Shown here piece by piece: positions 55,211 to 63,189 of a DNA stretch of 64,000 bases. Both the position numbers and the translations under genes were made by a program. The notes below the pieces were generated by a model. That model searched no databases, was not told the DNA's origin, and worked only from the letters and a program-made list of their open reading frames with translations. The stretch comes from Bifidobacterium imperatoris (lineage in GTDB: Bacteria; Actinomycetota; Actinomycetes; Actinomycetales; Bifidobacteriaceae). The stretch covers positions 248,001 to 312,000 of the forward strand of contig NZ_NMWV01000005.1 of NCBI RefSeq assembly GCF_002860405.1. The letters run 5' to 3'. Numbering within the stretch: position 1 is the first letter of the stretch; each line of letters opens with the position of its first letter.

Positions 55211-56377
55211 ATGAGCGAGCCAATCATCACCTTTGACCATGTGGTTAAAGAATTCAAAACGCGTGGACATGGCGCGTCTGCTACACGCGCTGTGGACGAC
55301 GTGAGCCTGACCATCAATCGTGGCGATATCTTCGGCATCATTGGCTATTCCGGTGCCGGTAAATCCACGCTCGTGCGATTGATCAACGCGCTCGAGCGTC
55401 CGACTGCGGGCAGTGTCACGGTGCTTGGCACGGATATCACCAAGCTGAGCGAAGCCAAGCTGCGTCCGATTCGTCAGAAAATCGGCATGATCTTCCAGCA
55501 GTTCAACCTGTTCTCCACCAAAACCGTGGCCCAGAACATCGCCTACCCGCTGCAGCTGGACCATTGGCGCAAGGACTATCAGGACCGCCGCGTAGCCGAG
55601 TTGCTGGAGTTCGTGGGTCTATCCGAGCATGCGGATAAGTATCCTTCACAGCTGTCCGGCGGCCAGAAGCAGCGCGTTGGCATCGCCCGTGCGCTCGCCA
55701 CCAACCCGGAGATTCTGCTGGCTGACGAAGCAACGAGCGCACTTGATCCAGAAACCACTACCGAAGTGCTGAATCTGCTCAAGCGTGTGAACGAGGAATT
55801 TGGCATCACCATTGTGCTGATTACCCACCAGATGAACGTCGTTCAGCAGATCGCCGGACGCGTAGCGGTAATGAGCGCCGGACGCGTAGTCGAAGCTGGC
55901 GATGTCTACGACGTATTCGCAGCTCCCCAGCAGCCGGTCACCAAGCGATTCATCGCAACCGCGCTCTCCGGTCTGCCCGAAGAGGAACGCGTCGAGCGCC
56001 TGCATCAGGATTGGTCCGGCCGTATCGTCACGGTGCTTATTCGCCAGAAGGATGTTTCAGGCTCGCATGGGCGTGCGCTTGGCGCTTCCGGCCAGAACAT
56101 CTCCGGACTGATCGCCAAGCATGGTGTGGAATCCAGTTTGCTGTACGGCGGCATCGACACTGTTCGTGGCACCGCCATTGGCGCCATCACCTATGAATTC
56201 CGCGGTCCAAACGTGGAACCGTTCTTGAAGGAACTCGCCCAGGACAGCGATGTGGTTGACTTCGGCACGGCCGATCAGCCGGTGGACTATGCGCAGGCAG
56301 TCTCCGCATATTCGCCGAACACGCATGAAACCGTTGCCGAGAACGCGTCCGCCGCAACCAACGAAGGAGCAGAATGA
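55211..56377 (+). CDS. metN: MetN-type ABC transporter ATP-binding protein
   Basis: The ATG at 55211 has GGGGAGGA upstream and gives 388 residues. Walker A is [20 protein letters not shown], the Q-loop [13 protein letters not shown], the signature [19 protein letters not shown] and Walker [17 protein letters not shown]. The C-terminal about 100 residues form a NIL domain, which in E. coli MetN binds methionine and inhibits transport. MetI overlaps its stop by ATGA. It partners the MetQ proteins encoded at 54094 and perhaps 60273. Confidence 0.93.
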   Translation: MSEPIITFDHVVKEFKTRGHGASATRAVDDVSLTINRGDIFGIIGYSGAGKSTLVRLINALERPTAGSVTVLGTDITKLSEAKLRPIRQKIGMIFQQFNLFSTKTVAQNIAYPLQLDHWRKDYQDRRVAELLEFVGLSEHADKYPSQLSGGQKQRVGIARALATNPEILLADEATSALDPETTTEVLNLLKRVNEEFGITIVLITHQMNVVQQIAGRVAVMSAGRVVEAGDVYDVFAAPQQPVTKRFIATALSGLPEEERVERLHQDWSGRIVTVLIRQKDVSGSHGRALGASGQNISGLIAKHGVESSLLYGGIDTVRGTAIGAITYEFRGPNVEPFLKELAQDSDVVDFGTADQPVDYAQAVSAYSPNTHETVAENASAATNEGAE

Positions 56378-57063
56378 TGATTACGCTCGCCAGCTCTCAT
56401 AGTGATTGGACCGTGCTCCGCCCGCTGCTGTTTGAGTCCATCGGCCAAACCCTGACGATGGTGCTGATCACTCTCGTGGTCGGCGGCCTGCTGGGCCTTA
56501 TCCTCGGTGTGGTTCTCTACGGCACTCGCCCAGGCAATCTGTTCGAGAACGCCGTCGTCTACCGTGTGCTCGATATCATCGTCAATATCGTGCGCCCTAT
56601 CCCGTTCATCATCTTCCTGGCTGCTATGCAGCCTCTCACCATCGTGGTGGTCGGCACCTCCATCGGTACCGTTGCCGCCATCTTCCCAATGGTCGTGATG
56701 TGCACCTTCGCCACCTCTCGACTGGTGGAACAGAATCTGGTACCGGTTGACCCAGGCATGATTGAAGCTGCTCGCTCTATGGGCGCCAGCAAGCTGACGA
56801 TTATTCGCACGGTGCTGATTCCGGAGGCCCTGGCCCCGCTGATTCTCGCCTACGCCTTCCTGTTCATCGGTGTACTCGACATGTCCGCTATGGCCGGCTA
56901 CATCGGTGGCGGCGGTCTTGGTAACTTCGCCATCGCCTACGGCTACCAGAAGTTTGATCAGACCGTCACCTGGACTGCCGTGATCATCATGATCGTGCTC
57001 GTGCAGGTGGTGCAGGGCATCGCCAACGCCATCGCCAAGAAACTGCTGAAGCGACAGCAGTAG
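56374..57063 (+). CDS. metI: MetI-type ABC transporter permease
   Basis: The 229-residue permease has five or six membrane segments. The cytoplasmic coupling loop [22 protein letters not shown] with the EAA motif is clear, as is the N-terminal [21 protein letters not shown]. It begins within the metN stop (ATGA), with ribosome binding by GAAGGAG. Together with MetN it forms the membrane unit of the methionine-type transporter. A perfect hairpin terminator follows. Confidence 0.93.
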   Translation: MMITLASSHSDWTVLRPLLFESIGQTLTMVLITLVVGGLLGLILGVVLYGTRPGNLFENAVVYRVLDIIVNIVRPIPFIIFLAAMQPLTIVVVGTSIGTVAAIFPMVVMCTFATSRLVEQNLVPVDPGMIEAARSMGASKLTIIRTVLIPEALAPLILAYAFLFIGVLDMSAMAGYIGGGGLGNFAIAYGYQKFDQTVTWTAVIIMIVLVQVVQGIANAIAKKLLKRQQ

Positions 57064-57100
57064 TTGTCCGGCAATCATCCACGGGCATTGCCTATGGTCT

Positions 57101-57140
57101 CGAAAATCTCTCACTCAGCAGTGCTGGTGAGAGATTTTCG
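57101..57140 (+). terminator. Hairpin after metI
   Basis: CGAAAATCTCTCAC and its exact complement (14-bp arms) with a 12-base loop end in TTTTCG. Confidence 0.75.
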
Positions 57141-57163
57141 CATAAGAGAACCAATCACATTAC

Positions 57164-57169
57164 TAGAAT
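57164..57169 (+). promoter_or_regulatory. Candidate -10 element of the first M20 gene
   Basis: TAGAAT is followed by 8 bases and the ATG at 57178. No ribosome binding site is seen. Confidence 0.45.
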
Positions 57170-57177
57170 CGTCAACC

Positions 57178-58329
57178 ATGAGTGAACATATCGATTTCGA
57201 TCCTGAACTTATCTCCATTCGCCATTACCTGCACGCCCATCCTGAGCGCAGTTTCAAGGAATTCGATACCAGCATCTATCTTGCCGACCAGCTCAAAGCA
57301 CACGGTATCGAACTGTTGCCGAACCCGATGGAAACCGGCGTGGTAGGTCTTATTGAAGGGCAAGCCGGCCCCGGTCCTCGCATCGGATTGCGTGCCGACA
57401 TTGATGGGCTGCCAATTGTGGAAGACACCGGCTTGGAATTCGCTTCGGTCAATCATGGTGTGATGCATGGCTGCGGCCATGATCTGCATATGACCGGCCT
57501 GCTTGGAGCGGCGTTCTGGCTCGCCGAGCATCGCGACAAGTTCGCCGGTTCCATCAAGATTCTGTTCCAGCCCAGCGAGGAAACCGGCCAAGGTGCTCGC
57601 GCGATGATCGATGCCGGATTGGTGGACGATGTGGATGCGATCATCGGCACTCACAACAATCCGAACTATGCTCCCGGTCAATTGGCGATCGGCGTGGAGC
57701 CGATGATGGCCGGGTGCGTGAAGTTCCGCGTGAACATTCACGCCTCCGGCTCTCACGCTGGCTACCCGTATAAGGGAACTAGTCCGATTGAAGCATTGGC
57801 CAGCATGATTATGAGTTTGCAGACCATTGTGAGCCGCAATGTGACGCCATTCCATCCGCTGGTGCTTTCGGTAACCGAAGTGCATGGCGGCGATGTGTGG
57901 AACGTGGTGCCGGCTGAGGCCGGCTTCCAAGGGACGGTGCGCTACTTCCATAAGGAGGACGGCATCCTTGTGGGCCGCCGATTCAAAGAAATCGTTGAGC
58001 ATACCGCCAAGGCATACGGTATTAGCGCCGACGTGATGTGGGATGACTTCCAGGATCCGTTGGTTTCCGATTCGGGACTTGCCAAAGCCGTGGCCGCAGA
58101 CGTGCATGATTACGCGCAACTTGAGCCGATTCGTCCGTCGATGGCGGGGGAGGACTTCTGCGAATTCTCCAAGGTGACGCTGCCGGTCTTCGCCTTCGTG
58201 GGCTCCAACGGTCAGGAAGGCTGCGCGGACTGGCACAGCCCGCATTTCGTTGGTCTTGACGAATCGATTCCAACGTTCGTGAACTTCTACGTCAACGCTG
58301 CACTGCGTGTGCTCAACGAGCTGAGCTGA
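57178..58329 (+). CDS. M20 family amidohydrolase, copy 1 (hippurate-hydrolase-like)
   Basis: The 383-residue metallo-hydrolase has the M20 pattern: LRADIDGLPIVEDTGLEF (metal Asp), MHGCGHDLHMTGLLGAAFWL (Cys-Gly-His), LFQPSEETGQGARAMIDAGL (catalytic Glu) and a dimer-domain SGSHAGYPYKGTSPIEA. The family removes acyl or aminoacyl groups from amino acids, including N-acetyl amino acids and some dipeptides. It follows the MetQNI transporter but has its own promoter, and it precedes nadE by 15 bases. The link to imported substrate is inferred from context. Confidence 0.88.
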   Translation: MSEHIDFDPELISIRHYLHAHPERSFKEFDTSIYLADQLKAHGIELLPNPMETGVVGLIEGQAGPGPRIGLRADIDGLPIVEDTGLEFASVNHGVMHGCGHDLHMTGLLGAAFWLAEHRDKFAGSIKILFQPSEETGQGARAMIDAGLVDDVDAIIGTHNNPNYAPGQLAIGVEPMMAGCVKFRVNIHASGSHAGYPYKGTSPIEALASMIMSLQTIVSRNVTPFHPLVLSVTEVHGGDVWNVVPAEAGFQGTVRYFHKEDGILVGRRFKEIVEHTAKAYGISADVMWDDFQDPLVSDSGLAKAVAADVHDYAQLEPIRPSMAGEDFCEFSKVTLPVFAFVGSNGQEGCADWHSPHFVGLDESIPTFVNFYVNAALRVLNELS

Positions 58330-58330
58330 G

Positions 58331-58336
58331 TACACT
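58331..58336 (+). promoter_or_regulatory. Candidate -10 element of nadE
   Basis: TACACT is followed by 8 bases and the ATG at 58345; no ribosome binding site. Confidence 0.4.
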
Positions 58337-58344
58337 AAGAAACC

Positions 58345-60042
58345 ATGACACAGCTACGTTTTGCACTCGCCCAGATCGATACCTGCGTTGGCGCACTTGA
58401 CGCCAACGCAGCCAAAGTGCTTGATTACTCCCGCAAGGCTGCTCAAGGCAACGCCCAGATAGTGGTGTTCCCGGAGATGACGCTTACCGGATATCCCATT
58501 GAGGACTTGGCATTGCGCCGTACATTCCGTCAAGCGGCTTGGGACAAGGCCAATGAGTTGGCATCCCAGCTCAATGCCGAAGGCTTTGGTGGTCTGTTCG
58601 TCGTCGTGGGAACCGTGGGCACCGACCGCGCCACCAGCAAACCGCGCAACCGTCTCGTGGTATTGCACGAAGGCGTGGTGTGGGCCGGCTACGACAAGCA
58701 CTTCCTGCCCAACTATGGCGTATTCGATGAATTCCGTATCTTCTCCGCCGGTGACCGTTCGGTGACGCTGGATGTAGACGGTGCACGCATCGGTGTGGCC
58801 ATCTGCGAAGATATCTGGCAGGATGGCGGTCCGGTGGCCGACCTTGCCACTAAGAATATCGACCTGCTGCTTACCATCAATGGCTCTCCCTATGAGGAAG
58901 GCAAAACCCACACGCGTTTCGAACTCGCTCAGAAGCGTGCTGCCGAAGTGAACGCTCCGGTCATTTATCTCAATCAGGTGGGAGGCCAGGATGATCTGGT
59001 CTTCGACGGCGGCAGCTTCGTGGTGGATGCCGATGGCACGCTGTTGGAACGCAGCCCGATGTTCATGGAAAACCTCACCTTCTGGGACTTCGATTCATCT
59101 GCCGAGCATCAAGGCACGGCCGAAATCGTGCCCGAACTCGACAAGGACGAGGAAGTCTATACCGCCTGTGTTCTTGGCTTGAAGGATTACATGGCCAAGA
59201 ACCACTTCACCGGCGTGACCCTGGGCCTTTCCGGCGGCATCGATTCCGCATTGGTGGCCGCGATGGCCGCTGATGCCTGCGGTGGCGAGAACGTCTGGGG
59301 CATCTCCATGCCATCCATGTATTCCTCGGATGGTTCCAAAGATGATGCCGCCGATCTGGCTAAGAACATTGGCGCCCATTATGAAGTACAGCCTATCGAA
59401 CCGCTGTTCAACGCCTACCAGCAGCAGCTGAACCTCGATGGTGTGGCTGCTGAGAACCTGCAGGCCCGTATCCGTGGCGTGATTGTGATGGCCAGCTCCA
59501 ATTCGCGTGGCCTGCTCGCCGTGGCCACCGGCAACAAATCCGAACTCGCATGCGGATATTCCACAATCTACGGCGATGCCGTTGGCGGATATGCTCCAAT
59601 CAAGGATCTGCTGAAAACCCGCGTGTGGGAAATCAGCCGTTGGCGCAACAAGGCCGCAGCTGCAGGCGTTGGCATCGGCGGATTGAAGATCGTCGGCAAT
59701 GAGGAAGGCAATCCCGGCAAACCGCTGCCGGATGGTGTGATGATTCCGGTTGCATCCATTGAAAAGGCACCTTCCGCAGAACTTCGCCCTGGTCAGAAGG
59801 ATTCGGATTCCCTGCCCGAGTACGCTCTACTGGACAAGGTGCTGGCCGCATACATCGAACATGCGCATGGCCGCGCCGATCTGCTCGCCGATGGTTTCGA
59901 TGCAGCCACGGTGGATACGGTGATGCGTTTGGTGGATCGTGCCGAATGGAAGCGTCGCCAGTACCCGCTGGGCCCCAAGGTCACGGCACTGGCATTTGGA
60001 CGTGACCGTCGCTTGCCGGTGACCAACGCATTCCGCGAGTAA
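58345..60042 (+). CDS. nadE: Glutamine-dependent NAD+ synthetase
   Basis: NadE amidates deamido-NAD+ to NAD+. The 565-residue protein has an N-terminal nitrilase-type glutaminase with VVFPEMTLTGYPIEDLAL (Glu), YDKHFLPNYGVFDEFR (Lys) and IGVAICEDIWQDGG (Cys), and a C-terminal ATP-binding domain with GLSGGIDSALVAAMAADA and ATGNKSELACGYSTIYGD. The final KVTALAFGRDRRLPVTN is typical. Two-domain forms use glutamine as nitrogen source. A terminator follows. Its place between two metQ-type loci looks accidental. Confidence 0.95.
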   Translation: MTQLRFALAQIDTCVGALDANAAKVLDYSRKAAQGNAQIVVFPEMTLTGYPIEDLALRRTFRQAAWDKANELASQLNAEGFGGLFVVVGTVGTDRATSKPRNRLVVLHEGVVWAGYDKHFLPNYGVFDEFRIFSAGDRSVTLDVDGARIGVAICEDIWQDGGPVADLATKNIDLLLTINGSPYEEGKTHTRFELAQKRAAEVNAPVIYLNQVGGQDDLVFDGGSFVVDADGTLLERSPMFMENLTFWDFDSSAEHQGTAEIVPELDKDEEVYTACVLGLKDYMAKNHFTGVTLGLSGGIDSALVAAMAADACGGENVWGISMPSMYSSDGSKDDAADLAKNIGAHYEVQPIEPLFNAYQQQLNLDGVAAENLQARIRGVIVMASSNSRGLLAVATGNKSELACGYSTIYGDAVGGYAPIKDLLKTRVWEISRWRNKAAAAGVGIGGLKIVGNEEGNPGKPLPDGVMIPVASIEKAPSAELRPGQKDSDSLPEYALLDKVLAAYIEHAHGRADLLADGFDAATVDTVMRLVDRAEWKRRQYPLGPKVTALAFGRDRRLPVTNAFRE

Positions 60043-60063
60043 TTCGACGGGCGTTGTTGTTTG

Positions 60064-60092
60064 GAAAAGCACCTCGATATGAGGTGCTTTTC
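60064..60092 (+). terminator. Rho-independent terminator after nadE
   Basis: GAAAAGCACCTC and its exact complement with a 5-base loop end in TTTTC. Confidence 0.85.
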
Positions 60093-60111
60093 TCATATTT
60101 TGAGACGATCG

Positions 60112-60173
60112 CCTGCTTATAGCCTGTTATCAAGCACAAAAAGCATAGTGCCTCGTAGCGGGCTATAAGCAGG
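60112..60173 (+). repeat. Inverted repeat in the leader of the second metQ
   Basis: CCTGCTTATAGCC (60112-60124) and its exact complement (60161-60173) are 36 bases apart. The structure lies 100 bases before the second metQ and could be a regulatory hairpin. Confidence 0.5.
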
Positions 60174-60272
60174 GCGTATGGCAAAACAGGCTATCCGGCT
60201 GGTTTCCGCCTTTATTGTTAAGTCATGCCAACAAGGAATTGACATGGCGCCAAACAGAGGGGAAGAAACAAC

Positions 60273-61238
60273 ATGTCCGCAGCAACACAAACTCAGACGC
60301 CCACCAACCCGCAGGAGCCGGTGCGCGTGAACCATACCCTACGCAACATCATCATCGCAGCCGTGGTTGTGGTGCTGGTTCTGGCAGGTGGCTTCTTCGG
60401 CTACCGTGCCTTCGCCAACAATGCGAATGCCGAAAAGGGATCCGAAGCCAACCCGGTCAAGATTGGCGTGGTCGGCGCATCCGATAAACCGTGGCAGGTA
60501 TTCAAGCAGGAAGCTTTGAAGCAGGGCATCCACGTCGACATCGTCGACTTCCAGGATTACACCTCCGAAAACCCGGCGCTTGATTCCGGTGATCTTGACC
60601 TGAACGAATTCCAGCACCTGCTCTACCTCGCCAACTACAACGTGAAGAACAACAAGGATCTGCAGCCCATCGGCGGTACCGTGATCGTGCCGCTCGGCCT
60701 CTATTCCAGCAAGGTCAAGAGTGTTGACGAGATCAAGCAGGGAGACACCATCGCCATTCCGAACGACGAAACCAACCAGGCTCGTGCTATTGGCGTGCTG
60801 CAGAAGGCTGGCCTTGTGACTCTGAAGCACAAGTGGACCGCAGTCACCGCGCCAACCGATATCGACGAGTCCGCCTCCAAGGTGAAGGTCGTGCCGCTGG
60901 GTGCCGAGAAGGTTGCCAACTCGCTCAACGATCCGCAGCTGACCGCAGGCATCATCAACAACAGCTACATCAAGGATGCCGGCCTGAACCCGAAGGACGC
61001 CATCTTCCAGGACGATCCAAGCGCGGATTCCGCCAAGCCGTACATCAACGCGTTCGTTGCCCGCAAGGCAGACGTGAACAACCCGGTCTACAAGAAGATC
61101 GTTGAAATCTACAAGACCAAGGCTGTCACCGATGCAGTGCAGGAAGACTCCAAGGGCACCTCGGTTCTGGTAACCGATTACAGCGCCAAGGAACTACAGG
61201 GATACCTCGCACAGATCGAATCTGATCTGTCCAAGTAA
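60273..61238 (+). CDS. MetQ/NlpA-type ABC transporter substrate-binding protein, copy 2
   Basis: The 321-residue protein is a close paralogue of the MetQ at 54094. The segments VDIVDFQDYTSENPALDSG, LNEFQHLLYLANYNV and PNDETNQARAIGVL are shared. It has the same non-lipoprotein N-terminus, with Asn/Pro-rich cytosolic residues and membrane helix NIIIAAVVVVLVLAGGFFGY. Copy 1 and copy 2 differ mainly near residues 75-85 and 185-240. No second MetN or MetI is adjacent, so it probably uses the pair at 55211-57063. An M20 hydrolase gene follows. Confidence 0.88.
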   Translation: MSAATQTQTPTNPQEPVRVNHTLRNIIIAAVVVVLVLAGGFFGYRAFANNANAEKGSEANPVKIGVVGASDKPWQVFKQEALKQGIHVDIVDFQDYTSENPALDSGDLDLNEFQHLLYLANYNVKNNKDLQPIGGTVIVPLGLYSSKVKSVDEIKQGDTIAIPNDETNQARAIGVLQKAGLVTLKHKWTAVTAPTDIDESASKVKVVPLGAEKVANSLNDPQLTAGIINNSYIKDAGLNPKDAIFQDDPSADSAKPYINAFVARKADVNNPVYKKIVEIYKTKAVTDAVQEDSKGTSVLVTDYSAKELQGYLAQIESDLSK

Positions 61239-61279
61239 CCAACATTCCACTGCAATCAATAATCAATACATAGTCAACT

Positions 61280-61305
61280 GGCGGCTCGGCAGTATACGAG
61301 CCGCC
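61280..61305 (+). terminator. Hairpin between the second metQ and the second M20 gene
   Basis: GGCGGCTCG and CGAGCCGCC arms with an 8-base loop. No T-run follows. It ends 8 bases before the ribosome binding site of the next gene. Confidence 0.5.
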
Positions 61306-61326
61306 ATCATCATGAGGAGAGCACCC

Positions 61327-62577
61327 ATGAGCGAGCAAGAATCCCTCGAAACCCGCGTAGCCAACGCCAAGCAGCGCATCAGCGATTATGCAGATTCCGC
61401 ACTGGCCGACTACCAGCGTATTTCACTGGCCATCCACGACAAGCCTGAATACAGCAACTACGAATTCTTCGCTTCCGAAACTTTGTCGAACAAGCTCAAG
61501 GAAGAAGGCTTCGACGTTACCCTTGGCGTGGCCGATCATCGCACCGGATTCGAAGCTGTCTACCGTACCGGCAAGCCCGGCCCAGTGGTGGTGTTCCTCG
61601 CCGAATATGACGCTCTGCCCGGCGTCGGCCACGGTTGTGGCCACAGTGTCTTCGGCCCCAACTCCTCACTGGCCGCAGCTTCGCTGAAACAAGTCATTGA
61701 CGAATTCGGCGGCGAACTGCGCGTCTACGGCACCCCCGGTGAAGAAGGTGGCGAGAACGGTAGCGCCAAGGGAAGCTTCGTCAAAGATGGTTTCTTCGAC
61801 GACGTGGACATCGCCCTATGCGCCCACCCGCATGCTGGAGGCAACTTCCTCTCCTCGCGTAATCTCGCATGCCAGCCGATCGATATTGAATTCCACGGCA
61901 AGGCCTCCCATGCCGCAGCCACGCCCGAACAGGGCATCAACGCGCTCGATGGCGTAATTCAAACCTTCAATTCCATTAACGCATTGCGCCAACACTTGCC
62001 CAAGGACGTGCGCGTTCACGGCATCATCACCGACGGTGGCCTGCAGCCAAACGTGGTGCCCGATTACGCCAAGGCCAAGTTCTACCTGCGTTCCGCATCC
62101 GTGCCGGGACTGCTCTCCCTGCGCAAGAAAGTAGAGAATATCGTGGCTGGCGCCGCACTCGCCACTGGTGCTACCGGCACACTGAAGCCCTACCAGAATC
62201 AAGTCGACAACATGATTCCGACACCATTGTTCGATGAAGTATGGCAGCGCAACGCCGAAGCACTGGGCCAGGTGGTCGAACCTACCGAACAGGACAAGGT
62301 GAGCTTCGGCTCCAGCGACGTCGGCAACGTTTCCCAAGTGGTGCCGACCATCCAGCCGATGTTCTCCATTTCCCCCGAGAAGCTCGGCGGCCATAACGAG
62401 AAGGTCGCTGCCGCAGCGGCCAGCCCGTTCGGATTGGAATCGATTCGCTGGTCATCCAAGGCCTTGGCCTACACCGCGCTCGATGTGATTGTGGATCCTG
62501 ATTTGCTGGCGCGAATCAAGGAGCAGCATGCGGCCCGCGTTAAGACCCAGGAAGCCGATGTCGCTCGAATCATCTGA
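61327..62577 (+). CDS. M20 family amidohydrolase, copy 2 (AbgB-like)
   Basis: The ATG at 61327 follows GAGGAGA by 6 bases and gives 416 residues. Motifs are VVFLAEYDALPGVGHGCGHS (metal-binding His and Cys region), RVYGTPGEEGGENGSAKGSF (catalytic Glu), a lid-domain EFHGKASHAAATPEQGINAL, and the late SSDVGNVSQVVPTIQP. This branch resembles aminobenzoyl-glutamate hydrolase AbgB and related aminoacylase-like enzymes rather than hippurate hydrolase. It follows the second metQ, and together with the first M20 gene suggests a pathway for import and hydrolysis of a conjugated amino acid. Confidence 0.87.
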   Translation: MSEQESLETRVANAKQRISDYADSALADYQRISLAIHDKPEYSNYEFFASETLSNKLKEEGFDVTLGVADHRTGFEAVYRTGKPGPVVVFLAEYDALPGVGHGCGHSVFGPNSSLAAASLKQVIDEFGGELRVYGTPGEEGGENGSAKGSFVKDGFFDDVDIALCAHPHAGGNFLSSRNLACQPIDIEFHGKASHAAATPEQGINALDGVIQTFNSINALRQHLPKDVRVHGIITDGGLQPNVVPDYAKAKFYLRSASVPGLLSLRKKVENIVAGAALATGATGTLKPYQNQVDNMIPTPLFDEVWQRNAEALGQVVEPTEQDKVSFGSSDVGNVSQVVPTIQPMFSISPEKLGGHNEKVAAAAASPFGLESIRWSSKALAYTALDVIVDPDLLARIKEQHAARVKTQEADVARII

Positions 62578-62609
62578 TTGATTCAGCACATCGCGCAATA
62601 TCAATGATT

Positions 62610-62666
62610 ATGCCTTCTACGGCGCATCTGTCTCACCCGTGAGTCACCATGCGCACTAGAAGGCAT
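62610..62666 (+). terminator. Hairpin after the second M20 gene
   Basis: ATGCCTTCTA and TAGAAGGCAT arms with an inner GCGCAT/ATGCGC stem. TTTCT follows. Confidence 0.55.
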
Positions 62667-62696
62667 TTCTAATTTGAATAACGGGGGAGGGCCGGC

Positions 62697-62897
62697 ATGA
62701 GCAGCAACGATAAGCAGTGGTATTTCAACATGGTCAAGGGGCGGGCCGAACTTGGCCCTATCTCTCCAATAGAACAGCGCATGGGCCCGTACAAAACCAA
62801 GGAAGATGCCGAGCACGCTTGGGATATCGTCGCCGATCGCAACGCCAAATGGGAAGAACAGAATCGTCGGTGGAACGGTGAAGGATACCGCCACTGA
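62697..62897 (+). CDS. Small conserved actinobacterial protein (SPOR-like)
   Basis: The 66-residue protein starts MSSNDKQWYFNMVKGRAEL and continues RMGPYKTKEDAEHAWDIV, the pattern of a widespread small actinobacterial protein with a single half-SPOR-like fold (KT/GPYxTxEEA). GGGGGAGG lies 6 bases before the ATG, a very strong ribosome binding site. The function is unknown, and some databases mislabel such proteins. It is charged, lacks a membrane segment and is probably cytoplasmic. Confidence 0.75.
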   Translation: MSSNDKQWYFNMVKGRAELGPISPIEQRMGPYKTKEDAEHAWDIVADRNAKWEEQNRRWNGEGYRH

Positions 62898-62967
62898 CCG
62901 GCACTGGCAGTTTGGCTGCTGCAGTTGATGTGAACACTCGTGAACGTCACGGTATTTTTCATATGGT

Positions 62968-63010
62968 GAAAAACCGCTCAAATCTACACATGTAGATGAG
63001 CGGTTTTCTT
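62968..63010. terminator. Terminator after the small SPOR-like gene
   Basis: GAAAAACCGCTCA and TGAGCGGTTTTC arms with an inner ATCTAC/GTAGAT stem; TTTTCTT ends the + strand copy. Confidence 0.85.
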
Positions 63011-63063
63011 GTGAAATAGGTCATAAACAAGGGCTATAAGGGGCTGAAAAGCGTTGCAAATAC

Positions 63064-63133
63064 GTGCAAACTACACGAATGTGAGATAGCTCACTTGCAA
63101 TTTCAGCTTTTCCCAAGCATGTGCAAACTACAC
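63064..63133 (+). promoter_or_regulatory. pflB control region: CRP-like box between direct repeats
   Basis: GTGCAAACTACAC occurs at 63064-63076 and again at 63121-63133, 57 bases apart. Between them, TGTGAGATAGCTCACT (63080-63095) fits the CRP/GlxR-type pattern TGTGAN6TCACA at 15 of 16 positions. The 292-base gap upstream of pflB has no gene other than the terminator at its left end. Confidence 0.55.
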
Positions 63134-63189
63134 TTAGTGGCAATGGTTCCGTGAAGATGCGAAACCTACAACCCCATTAAAGGAGTGAC

